From Otis tarda (taxonomy: Eukaryota > Chordata > Aves > Otidiformes > Otididae), in the NCBI GenBank assembly GCA_026413225.1, contig CM048553.1, positions 148,297,690 through 148,361,689 on the forward strand: a stretch of 64,000 bases of DNA, written 5' to 3'. This document shows positions 33,096 to 44,400 of this stretch, in pieces. Each line of letters opens with the position of its first letter. Positions within the stretch are counted from its first letter, which is position 1. The notes beneath the pieces were generated by a model. That model was not told where the DNA came from. It ran no database searches and saw only the letters and a list, made by a program, of their open reading frames with translations. The position numbers and the translations under genes were made by a program.

Positions 33096-36000
33096 TGAGA
33101 CAGTCCACCGACCATCTGATTATCATCCATTCCAAATTACAGAGTGAAGAGTACATTCCACCTCTCTTCCTGAAGCTATTTTCTTCCATTGTGAGGAAAA
33201 GAATATATTAAGCCAGAAAAAGAAATATTACTGCTCTGTAACATAATACTTAAGACTTTGCTCAGCAAAGGATTTGTATCCCAAAAGCATTTCCATGTCT
33301 TACATTAAACAGATATTAAATAATATGAACTGAATATAAAGCCTAGAGCTGAGACCAGAATACAGTACTTCCCCTCCCAGAATGAGCAATCTAACCACAC
33401 TGGATATAACTTATATGTTTTCTACATTGCCATTGTGCAGACCATTGTTTTCCATGCTGTTTCTGGAGACTAATCAAATAAACAATTTAAGAATTTCAGA
33501 GTTAACTATTCTGAACCATGAAATACCCAAGTTGACCTGGACAAAGAGTTCCAAGTATGGAACAGTCCATCTTCATGTCAAAAGACTTGTAAATAATTTC
33601 TTAAATTTGGCATTTAATTTACAAAGAACCTTGAGGAAGTTCAGGAAACTCATCTGTGGGAGTCATATGCCTAAGTGGCTTCTTATCCATTTTATTAACT
33701 GTAATCAGTATCTAGGGCATTTTCCAGAGGGAAAAGAAAAAAAAAAAATCTTTATCCAGGTCTTCTCCTGTCGACTTTAAAAGTAGGAGGGATAGGTGAG
33801 CTGTGAAACCAGCCTAAATCCTCTGTATTGATCTATGAAATAAGCAAGTAAAAAATCGAGTCCAGGAACCTGCCTCTAAGGAAAGCAAATATCTGAAGGT
33901 CTGAATTTAGAAAGTATTTTACTGAAAATATTTACCATGGTTTACAGCAAATGCTGTGTGAAGCAAACACTTCATAAACGACATATATATACACATATGT
34001 TTAATCCTTATAAATGGACTAATAAGGAATTGCTGTAATTTGTAGATCCTGAGATATTAAAAAATCTAACTAGTGGCCACAGTTACTGATAAACTTTATT
34101 CAAACATCAGATGTGAATCCGTGAATTAGGATGATATTCATTGTGCTTGCAGCTGGAAATCTCATCATAAGCAAGAACTAAACTTCCAAGAAAAACTGAT
34201 AGAAGAGCCCTTTTTAAATTATTCAGTCTCCTTTTTTGTTTTTCAGTCTTCTTCCCCCACTGTTAGGTGGACCACCTCTTCTTCTACCTGGCAGTTAAAC
34301 TTATCCTACATGAATACGGTAGAAAGTTGAAATCTTTTTATCACTTCCTTTGATTCTTCTTCCCCTAATCTCTTCATCTAACTTAGACTAAATATCTTAA
34401 TTCTAAAAGCATAAATTATAAAGTAAAAAGCTGATATAGTTTTAAATCATACAGAGATCTTCAGAAGTTCCTAAACTTTACCACATCTCCTGCAGCTTGC
34501 TTTTGATATAATTTGTACTTGTCCTTTATGGTAAGAGTAGTCTTTCTGACCTGTATTTGCACAACACTGATGAAGACAGGGATTTGGACCACCACAGGGC
34601 CATCTAAATACTGGTAAATAAAAAAATCTAAAATGTATCGAAGGTTTACATTCACAAAATAAGCACATAGTATGTCTCCAAAGACATTTTCCAAAGACCG
34701 TCTTTCAAAGACATTCAGCTTAGAGATTTTTTTTGGAGTATCACAAACATTTAAAAGTCATAAACTCATCTTTTCTGGTGTTTCTAGCATTTTCCAGTCT
34801 GACAGCACAGAACCCAAAAGGGGAAAAGAGCAAGAAAGTTAATAGAGTCAGATGTATATACTTCATAATATTTATGTTTATGCTATTCTGAGCCAAGTCG
34901 CTCACTTTAGTTGGTTTCTCCTCAGTTGCAGCCATAGTGGCCAAAAACAATCAGAGCTTTGTGCCTCAGTCTTTCCTTGTCTTGTGGAGGGAGTACTAGA
35001 AGACTGGAGAACAGGCTGAGATAGACCATAGCCTTAGTTTCTTCTTTCAGCACCACGCAATAAGAACAACAAACATCACTGACTGTAACTAATTGGGAGT
35101 GGAATTGCTCCCTCAAGAAGACTTTACTCCTAATGACATCATGCACTGAACAAGAGGCTAGAGTGGGATTTAGGAATCTTCAGTTACACTTCCCCCTCTA
35201 TCAAAAATCCACAATGTGTATTCCGACAATTAATGTCACCTCTGCTGGTTACCTACAACCACTCCTACCTTTAGCTTCCCCTTTCATTTAGCTAGCAAGT
35301 TTTATGTTCTATTCCATGCCTGACACAATGGGATAATGCTCTTAGCTGAAGCCTGCCAGTACTACTGTCATACATAGAGGTAAGCATAGTTTTGAACAAT
35401 CAATTTATCTTCAACTGAGTTGACTTAATGATAAAATATACCAACCTACCAGTTCAGGTAGGTTCATTTTAAGTACCCTGCAATTGAACTGTTCAATTTC
35501 CATTAAGTCTTTAATTTACAAGTTTTAACCAATAACAATTATTTGGTATACCGTTATCACTGTCTATGCTACCAATCCTTCTTTAATGTGACAGTAATCT
35601 AATAAATACTATCTGTTGACATCCTCTTTAATATCACTTTCCTTAACAATGCAATTAGTGGCAATGTTAGGAGAAACGGTGTTGGCAGAAGGAAGAAGCT
35701 AATTACAATGAAACTGCTTGTGGCAACATTGTCTTCCTGCAGTATAAATATTTTATATAAAAGTACACTTTTTATACATTTCAAGAATTTTGCTGGAGGA
35801 AGCCCATAGGTTATTCTTAAAGACAGTGGAGACCTGGACTTTTACAAGCTTCCGCTCCTAAGGTTTCCCAGAGCAGAGTATCTAAAAGCAAATGCTCATC
35901 CTTTAGTACAGCTCCTAGTACTGAATGTCTTCTGGATATTTTACTACCTCTTTTCCTCCTTAACTTCTTTTCTTCTCTATTAATTTTAAGAAAAGAGGTG

Positions 36001-36420
36001 AAATCTTACTTGACTTCTTGAAGTTTTCTGTTATTCTTGTTTTTTTACATTCAAATTTTGCTATTTACTTCAGTGAGGAATGGATTTTGCCTGCAATGAA
36101 CAATAAATCCATGCTTCAAAAATCCATTCAGCCAGAACTATTGCAAGTTTACTTGGAGTTACTACATTTGGAGCTGTTTCATTTTCCCTTTTCACTATTT
36201 AATGTCCACAGCAAAAACCTAACAGTTGTTGAAAAATTTGGTGAGGACAAGAGTAACAATAACTGTTCCTTAGAGTAGCTTAGACTGCTTGTGGCAAAGT
36301 TGGACAGAGAAGGTGAAAGATCTTCACAATTTCATTCCTTTCTGGTTTAATTACTTTGTTACTTCCCTTGTCATACTAGATTTTAACAGATTTATCTGTT
36401 TTAGTTATGGGGAAGGAAAA
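33096..36420. other. Gene-poor stretch with one 132-codon ORF
   Basis: The frame 33382-33780 (+) is the longest open frame here outside repeats and LTR shadows. It resembles no family and ends through an A run; I treat it as chance. Frames at 34461-34694, 34741-34950 and 34922-35146 (-) are also unassigned. Confidence 0.5.
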
Positions 36421-36485
36421 TACTATTATTCTTACTTTACAGATAGGAACCGGTAAATAATATTGATAAGCAACAAAAAGTTGAA
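36421..36485 (-). repeat. Possible MIR-like relic
   Basis: tactattattcttactttac followed by agatagg is close to the reverse complement of the MIR core end (CcTcATCTGTaAAatggGGATAATAATAGTA). It is short, with no supporting flank. Confidence 0.4.
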
Positions 36486-37300
36486 CCTAGATATAATTAT
36501 GTGCTAGACACAGCCTTCAAATTCACATCATTTTTCCAAATATCTGTTTGAGAGGCTTGAATATAGTTTGAGCATGTCATTGATCATCAGAATGGATATC
36601 GTAACAACTCTTATGAACATGTAACTCTTTTTCTTATCTTCTTGTTTAATGTAAAATTCTGGAATTTTGACATTGTTTGTTGGTTCATTTCATTCTTTAC
36701 TATAATATATTATAAATGTACACTGATTTTTCACCCTAAATTAGGCCTGATTTTTTTTTCTGTAGGCTTCCCATTTTCACTCGTCACAGATTTTCATGTT
36801 CTATGAAACTCACTCTAGTATAAACAGCTCAACCTAAAACTTATACCAAAGTCTATACATCTTCCATCTACTCTAGGTCCCACATTACAGGTGGGAAGGC
36901 TTTGTCCAAGCCTCTTTTTTGCCCTTTTCTTTTTTTTTTACATTTATGCTATTGTTTTTAGCCTCAACATGCTCAGAAATGGTTCCCTATTATGTCTCAA
37001 TTGGAGAAGGTTTAAAATAGAAAGGTATATTGAATCAGCTTAATGTGTCATACTGAAAACTGTCACACTATTTTAACACAGAGAGCTATAGGGTTTCAGT
37101 GACATCTGACCGAGTCAGAGCTGCTCTAGAGTGCCATCTTGTGGCACAGAGAGCTGGACACTGAGAGCCACACAGCTTTATCTCCCCATACAGCACTGGG
37201 TACTGGTGGTTTTCTCACGTTTATTCTTGTGTCCTGTATATGTAGCATGAATTCAGTCTTAAGTTCAGAAACTTTAGAAACAGGTGGTTTGGAAAGCAAT
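36486..37300. other. No recognised feature
   Basis: Nothing supportable was seen. Confidence 0.5.
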
Positions 37301-37495
37301 ATCATATAATTGTAGAAAGAATGAGGTGGGAAGGTAGCTCTTGAGATTTTCTGGTCTGACCCCACCTCCTTAAAGCAGGATCACCTAGATAAGGTTGCTC
37401 AGGGCCGTGTCTAGTCAAGTTTTGAGCATCTTCAACAAAGGACATGCCACGACCTCTCTGGGCAATCTATTCTAATGTTTAATCACTGTTAGAGT

Positions 37496-37513
37496 AAAAA
37501 AAAAAAAAAAAAA
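37496..37513 (+). repeat. 18-base A run inside CR1
   Basis: It lies at the conserved ORF2 site near the RKKFFT codons, where the CR1 minus strand has T-rich ttcttt. The homopolymer has expanded from this seed; a comparable tract occurs at 30898-30932 in another CR1 copy. Confidence 0.6.
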
Positions 37514-37601
37514 TCTTATGTTTAAGTGGAATTCCCTGGGTTTCAATTACTACCCATTGCCTTTATGTCATGGTTACTGTGGCCGAGGCTGCCCCAAACT
37601 T

Positions 37602-38190
37602 TCAATCCCCAACTAGTTCTTCCTTGTTTGTAAGTCCCAGCTCCAGCAGAGCTTTTTCCCTCATCAGCTCCTCAATCATCTTTGTTAAGAATTTGTGACC
37701 AACGCCTTCCAGAAACATCCTGGGCTGCTTGTGCCCTGCTGTGTTATTGTTCTGACAGATTTCAGACTGGCTCAAACCCCTCCATGAGAACCAGGGCCTG
37801 TGAATGTAAGGCTTCTCCCAGTTGTCTGAGGAAGTCCTCATTTGCTTCTTCTTCAGCAGCAGATAATTACTACAGTGCCACTTCAGTTGGTGGTCACCCT
37901 ATCCTGAACTATATGCTCTCATCCGGTTCATCATCGTTCGCCAGGCAGAGTTTCATGCATTCCTGTTGTTCCCTCACATCAAGGACAATTTTCCCTTCCT
38001 TACTGTCCTAGCCTGTCCTTCCTAAAGAGCTGTTATCCTTCCATGGAAGTACTTTGGTGATGTAATCTATCCATCACTTCTCTGTGATCACAATGAGATC
38101 ACAGCCCTGCAACAACACATTGACTTCTGGTTACTCCTGTTTGTTCCCTATGAGGCAGAAGTCAGTGTACAGGCACTTCCCAGAGGCACA
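37602..38190 (-). pseudogene. CR1 ORF2 endonuclease fragment
   Basis: Minus-strand frames give, in order, IGNKQE and LLQGCDLIVITEK (about 38150-38075, with the catalytic E of the ITE motif), SLGRTG / REQQECMKLCLANDDEPDE (about 37990-37920), then the frame 37602-37841 with NNNTAGHKQPRMFLEGVGHK and IEELMREKALLELGLTNKEE. This is the apurinic-like endonuclease that nicks target DNA in CR1 retrotransposition. A stop follows ITEK and the segments need frame changes. Confidence 0.75.
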
Positions 38191-38203
38191 CATTTATGAC
38201 GAT

Positions 38204-38605
38204 TTAACAGAAACTGAAGGTGTCAAACAGAATCTGACCCAGCACTGACCCCTGGGGTACACCACTAGTCACTGGCCTCCAACTAGACTTTATGCCACTG
38301 ATCGCCACCCTCTGGGCCCAAATATTCAGACAGTTTTCAATCCACCTCACTGTTTCAATCCACCCATCCAGCCCTATGAGGATCTTACAGGAGACAGTGT
38401 CAAAAGCCTTACTGAAATCAAGGTAGACATTATCCCCTGCTCTCTCCTCATCCACCAAGCAGTCATTTCCCCATAGAAGGTTATCAGGTTGGTCAAGCAT
38501 TACTTCCCCTTTGTGAATCCATGCTGACTACTCCAAATAGCCTTCTTGTCCTTCATGTGTCTGGAAAATATCTGCAGGATTAGCTCAGAAGTCTGGGATA
38601 AATGT
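38204..38605 (-). pseudogene. CR1 ORF2 reverse-transcriptase fragment
   Basis: The frame 38204-38500 reads [20 protein letters not shown] (motif A with catalytic Asp), then VRWIENCLN and [20 protein letters not shown] (motif B). Upstream residues near 38520-38580 (SQHGFTKGK in another frame) belong to the preceding RT block. The fragment stops before motif C and is joined to the start of an endonuclease. Confidence 0.8.
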
Positions 38606-38728
38606 TATGAACATACACTAAGAAATTTATTTTAATGGATCTAGGGACTATTCTTCTGTTTCCAACCATGTTTGAGAAGCATAAAACCTAGAAAGCAAAA
38701 GGACAGAGGTGTCTAAATCTCCATCTCA
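38606..38728. other. Short spacer
   Basis: Nothing recognised between the CR1 RT fragment and the SINE relic. Confidence 0.4.
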
Positions 38729-38777
38729 TTGTGTATTGTGTGACTTTAGCAGTTCATTTAGCTTCCTCAGGACAGAC
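38729..38777 (+). repeat. Possible MIR-like relic
   Basis: tgtgtgactttagcagttca followed by tttagcttcctcagg resembles the MIR segment TGTGTGACCTTGGGCAAGTCACTTAgCcTCtc. The match is short and decayed. Confidence 0.4.
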
Positions 38778-39489
38778 TAACAACAGTTACACAGCTGAGT
38801 CCAGCATGTCAGTCTCTCACTGCCAAAAGTACAAATTAAAACATAGAAAAATATAATCCAAAATAAACTACAGAGAGGTATTTCCAGGATGAAGTGTGCA
38901 CATATACAAATTGAAGACTGTTTGAGGCCTCCACACTCTCACCATCTGAGTGTTGCTAATGGAATAATTTTCTGATAGCATAAAAAAAAAGGATCAAGAG
39001 ACCTGTGCTGGGTGTGGATGACGACTAAGTTGCACGACTTGGTTGTCTGTTGTAGAGCAGTATTTAAGAGATGGCCTCAACAGAGGTACCTCACTAACAT
39101 CTGACCTGTCTTGGGATGCTTTTAATTTGTTTTGGTAGAGGTCACAACCTCAGATGACCTATTTTAAACTTGGAAGTGTTTAGATTGTTGGGTTTTTTTA
39201 AGACAAAAGTTTCCATTTTCCAGCTTTTTGTGCTGTCAGTGTGATGTGCAGATCGATATGATATCGTGGTTCGTGCCTGAGCTTTACAGATTGGGAAAAA
39301 AAAAAAAGCTCTGTCCACTCAAATTGCAGTCAATTTCATACTGAGTCTGAACACTGAAACAGCAACTTTTCAGGTGCAGACCAACCTGATACGGACAGTA
39401 GAAGCAAGTACACAGCTGGGGACAAGAATCTCTTCAGATACCCCTACCCTAAAGCAATTTTTACTAGACAGGCCACTAAGTGTCTGACA
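38778..39489. other. No recognised feature
   Basis: Nothing supportable was seen; a 13-base A run lies near 39296-39308. Confidence 0.5.
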
Positions 39490-39664
39490 ATATTTACCCT
39501 CACAGAAGTTCTCACAACGTAATGGAATGCTGTTAGCTCTATTTCTAGAGGGGAACTGAGGCACAGAGGGGTTAAACAATTTGCTTCAAGACACACAGGA
39601 AATCTGTGTACAGAACAGGAAATTAAATGCGAGGATCTGAAGTCCCAGCCCATTATTTTACTCA
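39490..39664 (-). repeat. MIR-like (CORE-SINE) relic, best preserved in the window
   Basis: ctcacaacgtaatgg, ggggaactgaggcacagagg, ggttaaacaatttgcttcaa, acacacaggaaatctgtg and gatctgaagtcccagccc follow the reverse complement of an amniote MIR-type SINE across about 150 bp. Both the CORE and part of the tRNA-related head (last blocks) are covered. In birds such copies are relics inherited from early amniotes. Confidence 0.7.
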
Positions 39665-41039
39665 CTTCCTTGTAAAAATGATCTCTCACCATTTTCACCA
39701 AAGTAGGTATAAATTAGAATTCCCTCCTTTCTGATCTGGGAAATTCTTATACAGCTGCAGTGCACACATGCTTCTAGCTTAATGATGATGATGGAAAGTT
39801 CTGGGACATTAAATTCTTCCTTGTCTTCCTTGATAATGTCCGTTATCCTAATTATTTTTTTTTCCTGCAAATGCTGAAAAGCTGAATTTAGTTTCCAGTT
39901 CCATTTACCCCCCCTCATGCTTTTCTTTGTTTTATCTTAATTTTGAAGCTTTGCATTATTGTTCGCAGATTTGCTCACGAAAGTGAAAAGTAAACAGATA
40001 TTATGCCAAAAGACAGTATTAAAAAATTCCCTCATTAACACACTCTTTGAAAGAAAATTAATTTCATACTTTAAATATCCACAGACTCTGGGTAAAATTA
40101 TTTTAATTCTGTTATTCTTTTCTTTCAATATTTCTTTCAAAACTTTGTTGTATAATATAGTCAGGGTTAAATGTTTTTTAGAGTATTTGCCATACAGATC
40201 TTCAGTCTTTTTTTTTTTTTTTTTTAGGTTCTAATACCTCCTTTCTATTTATGTGTTTTCTGCCAGTGTCCAACATTTCATTTTAGACTTTTTTTTGTGA
40301 CTATCCAGTGCAGTCAGTGCATCTCTGGTTTTAATTTCTCAAGCATTTAATCATCTACACAACCAGTTAAAAGTGTTTGAGTCCCTTTAGGATTAAGTTA
40401 AACTGAAGAACACACACAAATGTTTTTGCCAGAGCATGCAATCTCTTCATCTTTGTAGTCAACTGTGTACACTGATTTATGTCAAAGACTTCAAACTTGA
40501 CCTGATTTTTATGTTCACTAGGCATCCATCGAACGAATAACATTTCACAAGCATAGGAGATGGGATTTCAAAGCTTTGAATGTTTCGGTAAGACTAATAT
40601 TGATGTTGAAATAATTACATCTTTTCAATTTATTTATGTATTTATCAATATAAAGACCAGATCAGACCATTGGCTTGGTATTAAACCAGAAGTATAAATT
40701 CCTGACCAAAACAAACGCATTTTTGTATGACCAGCTGGAAAGGTAGATTACAAAGAAAACTGAATTTCAACTCCAACTATTGTAATCAATACATTGGTTC
40801 TATGAATCCTTTCTCATGACATTGTTGAGATTTTAAATTTACATCTTGGATGTTGGGTATTTCCCCTAGTATCCTAATTTGGAAACCAAGGCTCAAATTC
40901 TCGGAGAGCTTTTTGTTAAAATTACAGTGCTTTCTATTCTTATTCTTGATGGGAATACTACAGAAAGAACTTGTTGCACAGTGTTCGAGACTGTTTTAAT
41001 TATTTGCTTACAGCAAAATATAGAAGTCTAGCTGCAAAG
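39665..41039. other. No recognised feature
   Basis: Contains a 19-base T run (40208-40226). Frames at 39658-39918 (-) and 39959-40234 (+) are unassigned. Confidence 0.5.
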
Positions 41040-41083
41040 AGGGCCCCATGACACTGGGAAATGAATAATAAGAGACAGCTTTT
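41040..41083 (-). repeat. Possible short MIR-like fragment
   Basis: gggccccatgacactgggaa followed by ataataagagacag resembles the 3' side of archosaur and turtle MIR-type SINEs (GGGCCCCATtgtGCtaGG...ATAGTAAGAGACAG) in reverse orientation. It is too short for certainty. Confidence 0.35.
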
Positions 41084-41865
41084 TATTTTCTTTTTCTCCT
41101 TTTTGAGGAACAAGATATTCATAGAGTTAAAAAACAAATAAAGAAACAAACTCTCAAACAAAAACAGCAACCAAAAAACCTAACTAACTCTAAGAGAGAG
41201 AATGATGCCATGCAAAGGTTATGCACTCACCTAGAAGGTAGTACTTTGTTTCCGGTCCCTCCTTTCAAGACTGTGAATTTCATTTTTACCAGTCATGAAA
41301 TAGCACTAGCTACGGTACAACAAATCACATATATTGGATAGCTGCCTAAGAATAAGACTATGGATCCTTTATGAGAAAAGTTTTAACCTTGCTAAGCTGA
41401 AGAGAGGATCCAAATTCCTACCTTTCAGATGAATGCAGTAACCTATTGTTGCATAAAGACAAGCATCAGTGGCATCAAGGCCTTTAAAAACAAGACCCTA
41501 TTCTTTCAAAGAATAATTCTAGACATCTGCCTTTATAAGAGAATTCAGCACTCAAAATGCCTGCCAGAAACAATGAAAAAGACTGAAATTCCATATGCAA
41601 TCTTATGCTCAGCTTTTACAAGTGCCTACCTCCAGGGATATTCTCCTGTCCACTTCAACTTGATCCTTCACCTATTTATTGTCAAGATTTCTTCAATGTT
41701 TTCACTCATGCATCTCATTGTCTTGGTACACTGTGTAGTTATATTTCCTGCTCCAGGTTTTTAAGCTTAATCTGAGGGCCAGGAGCCTAAAATTTAGGCA
41801 CTGCAGCAGACTTAAAAGCTCTACATCTCTTATTTGGTTGAGTCCTAAGTGAATTCCCTAGTATC
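41084..41865. other. No recognised feature
   Basis: The frame 41429-41764 (+, 111 codons) is unassigned and probably chance. Confidence 0.5.
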
Positions 41866-41960
41866 AGCCAGGAAATCTGTGGCAAAGCCAAAAACTAAAT
41901 ATCAGTCCCCAGGAACTTATTTCAGAGCCTTACACAAAAGGCCATTGTTTCTATCACTGT
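41866..41960 (-). repeat. MIR-like relic (head region)
   Basis: ccaggaaatctgtggcaaag, ccaaaaactaaatatcagtc and cccaggaactt follow the same block order as the tRNA-related part of the copy at 39490-39664 (caggaaatctgtg is shared exactly). It lies about 0.8 kb from the 41040 fragment on the same strand. Confidence 0.55.
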
Positions 41961-43176
41961 AGCTTAAAGATTCTAGTCCAAGCTGGAAAGAGGAAGTGGG
42001 GAAAAAATATCTCTCTAAGTATTTTCAAAGAGTAGTCAAAGGGATCCTAAAAGCAAGTAAAGCTGCATGGTGATCTTTAGTTTTTCACCCATCCTTTTTT
42101 TTTTCAGTATATATGAGAGCTTCACAACTGGGAGCAATTATGGACAGAAATTATAACATGATGTATGACTCAACATACAAATGATCTTTGGGAAAGCAGG
42201 TTCTTGAAAGGGAGTTTTTGCGTATGGAACAGTATCAAAAGCACTGCATGGTTTGATTGTTGGGGGAATTATATACTGGTATGTGACACCTTTGGGAAAA
42301 GTTCTAAAAAGTAGGTCAGGAACCATGAGTCTTAGCAGACTGGTTACTTATTCACTGGGATCAGCTGTTCTGAGCTTCAGGAAGTTCAGGTCTCAGCAGC
42401 TGCTGTGTAATCAGGGTGCAAAATACTTTAAAATGGCTGACTATAAAAAATTGGAATTGATTGAGAAGGCCTGAGTTATTGTCCTCCTGTGGTTGCAATA
42501 TGCGGCATATAGAAAAATCTCTCATGCTTAAGCCTTTCCTTTATATTTCTAGTGTTCATGAAATTAGTTTTAAACCACCAAGGGTTTCCCCCCTCCTCCC
42601 ATCTCCCCACAATAATTTCTGGTTCTAATTTGAAGGGGTTTTTTAATAAATATGTTTTAGATGAATTTAGTGCTTGTGAAAGTTGCCAGCCTATTTGATC
42701 CTGGACTGGGGGGAGGGCAGACCTTAAACACTGGAAAGAACTAGGACCTCACATGAGGAAGAGGCCTAGAAAGCAATTGATAACTCAGGAAAAGGAATAG
42801 CAGCGCAGGATAAGGCAGCAGATTAGCTGATCTCACTGAGAACCTTTCTTTGCTGAGGAAAGGTGTAGATTCACAATAAGGATGTGAACAATTGCCATTT
42901 TGGTTGTGCGTGTTTATGTCATAAAGACACCAAACTGGCAAAGTCAAATGGAAACCAAAAAATATATCTAGCACTAGCCAGCTATAGAGCCATCATGGAA
43001 AAACATCACATAGGCATACACAACACCTCTTGTCCGAGGATCACTATTACCTTTGAACAAGTAGGAAAAGAACAGCAGAGTTTCCTATTTTAATGACTAT
43101 AGAAGAGACCTATATAGGCCATTAGATTTGGCCCAGGTTATGTATCTAGTTATTAGCAGCACAGGAATAGGAAGCT
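41961..43176. other. No recognised feature
   Basis: Nothing supportable was seen. Short frames (42138-42326 -, 42253-42474 +, 42741-42974 -, 42884-43093 +) are unassigned. Confidence 0.5.
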
Positions 43177-43245
43177 GGGGTGAAATCCTAACACTACGGA
43201 AATTATTGGGAGACTTGCCATTTTCTTCATGAAGGCCAAAATTTT
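43177..43245. repeat. Possible ancient sauropsid repeat fragment
   Basis: ggggtgaaatcctaacac followed by attattgggagacttgcca is close to a common old repeat of turtles, crocodilians and birds built on GGTGAAATCCTGGCCCC...TCAATGGGAGTTTTGCCATTGACTTC. Class and strand are not known to me. Confidence 0.35.
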
Positions 43246-44208
43246 ATATTTATATTTGTATGTTCTTTCCATGATTTAACCACCAAAAAAATATTTTTAT
43301 TCAATTCCCTCTCTAAGCACAATAACAGACAGCCTCACAAGAATCTTAAAATTGTTTCTTTCATACATTAATCATAATTTACATTGACATCTTGACTCGC
43401 CTGTGCTTACATATCCAACTACTCATAGAACTCCCATTATCACTCTGTTTTCTATCTTAAAATTTGACAGAAATTAGAAAGATCTACTCATCACCAGCAG
43501 CTATACATATACAATCCTAGAAGTCTTTACCATGTCATGCCCATAGTTGTTTTCCTTCCCTGTGAATAAAAGAAGCTAGGCTGGGCAAGAAAAGTGGTAA
43601 ATGCAAACCAGTTCTTTCTTTGTTTCATAGGCTTTTGATATACTTCTTGCCTTATCCATAAAAAGGGAGAAAAGAGGATAGCAAGAGACACAAAGAAGAT
43701 GTGTAAAGGAAATGCTTATCGACGTGGTTCTGATTTCTCCTGGTGTTACAAATGTCGGTATAGTGGCCTTATGGCAGTAGTTCAGTTAATTCATCCTGAT
43801 AGAGCCCTTTATTTCCTTTGCTGCTTCAAACTAAAACATCAGCTCTAACATCAGAATGACATTCCCATAGAATCAGGGAAACCCTGCAAGTTTTTATTCT
43901 CATGATTTTTTTCTATTTAATCCTATATCCTCTATAAGAGTGTTTGCCTTTCTTGCTTCAAACATGTATTAGTAGTTGTATACAAAACAGTACTCGTTTA
44001 ATACGCCTAGTGTTCTTTTTTTTTTATTAGAAGTTGGACAAATAACTAATATTGTGTGCACATCTGGCTTCCAAAGCTTTGATAGATCTTATTTCTATGA
44101 GATTTCCTACTTCCTTCATATTAAATTTTGTGAGAGGAAAGCATTCTTTAAAATATTTATTACATTTTCACCAGTCTCCTCTTATATTCTTCTGCTTTTT
44201 CAATTTGT
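43246..44208. other. No recognised feature
   Basis: Nothing supportable was seen. Confidence 0.5.
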
Positions 44209-44305
44209 AAGGTGAGAAAATTATCAACAAACTTGGAGGTTAATCAACTTGTTATTGTCACATAGAGTTTGCTTCTAGGGGCAGAGATCCAAAAGAGGGA
44301 GCTGA
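44209..44305 (-). repeat. MIR-like relic
   Basis: aaggtgagaaaattatcaac, aaacttggaggttaatcaac, ttgttattgtcacatagag and ggggcagagatcc follow the reverse complement of the MIR core (gatgaggaaactgaggca...gaggttaagtaacttgccca...gtcacacag...ggcagagcc). Divergence is high but block order is kept. Confidence 0.5.
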
Positions 44306-44360
44306 ACAAGAAGAAACATAAGTAATAAGTTAAGGCAATTCATCTCCTGTGATGCCAGGA

Positions 44361-44400
44361 TTTATTTGTTTGTGTGTTTGTTTGTTTGTTTGTTTGTTTG
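44361..44400 (+). repeat. (TTTG)n microsatellite
   Basis: About ten TTTG units with one TTTA and one TGTG interruption near the left end. Confidence 0.9.

Larger units (their letters stand above)
37301..38605 (-). mobile_element. CR1 LINE composite with permuted domain order (RT - EN - 3' end)
   Basis: Read on the minus strand the order is RT fragment (38605-38204), endonuclease from its start to its end (38190-37602), then directly the 3' part of ORF2 and 3' UTR (about 37580-37301, tail atcatataattgtaga). In an intact CR1 the order is EN, RT, 3' end. RT therefore lies upstream of the domain it should follow and is missing from its proper place. Either two CR1 fragments are joined or one copy was rearranged. 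All parts share one strand. Stops and shifts make it non-functional. Confidence 0.8.

Noticed and set aside
33382..33780. 132-codon plus-strand frame
   Set aside because: Length is within what chance gives in 64 kb over six frames; no motif, signal peptide or domain; ends through an A run.
41429..41764. 111-codon plus-strand frame with hydrophobic C-terminal half
   Set aside because: Hydrophobicity reflects T-rich sequence; no conserved motif.
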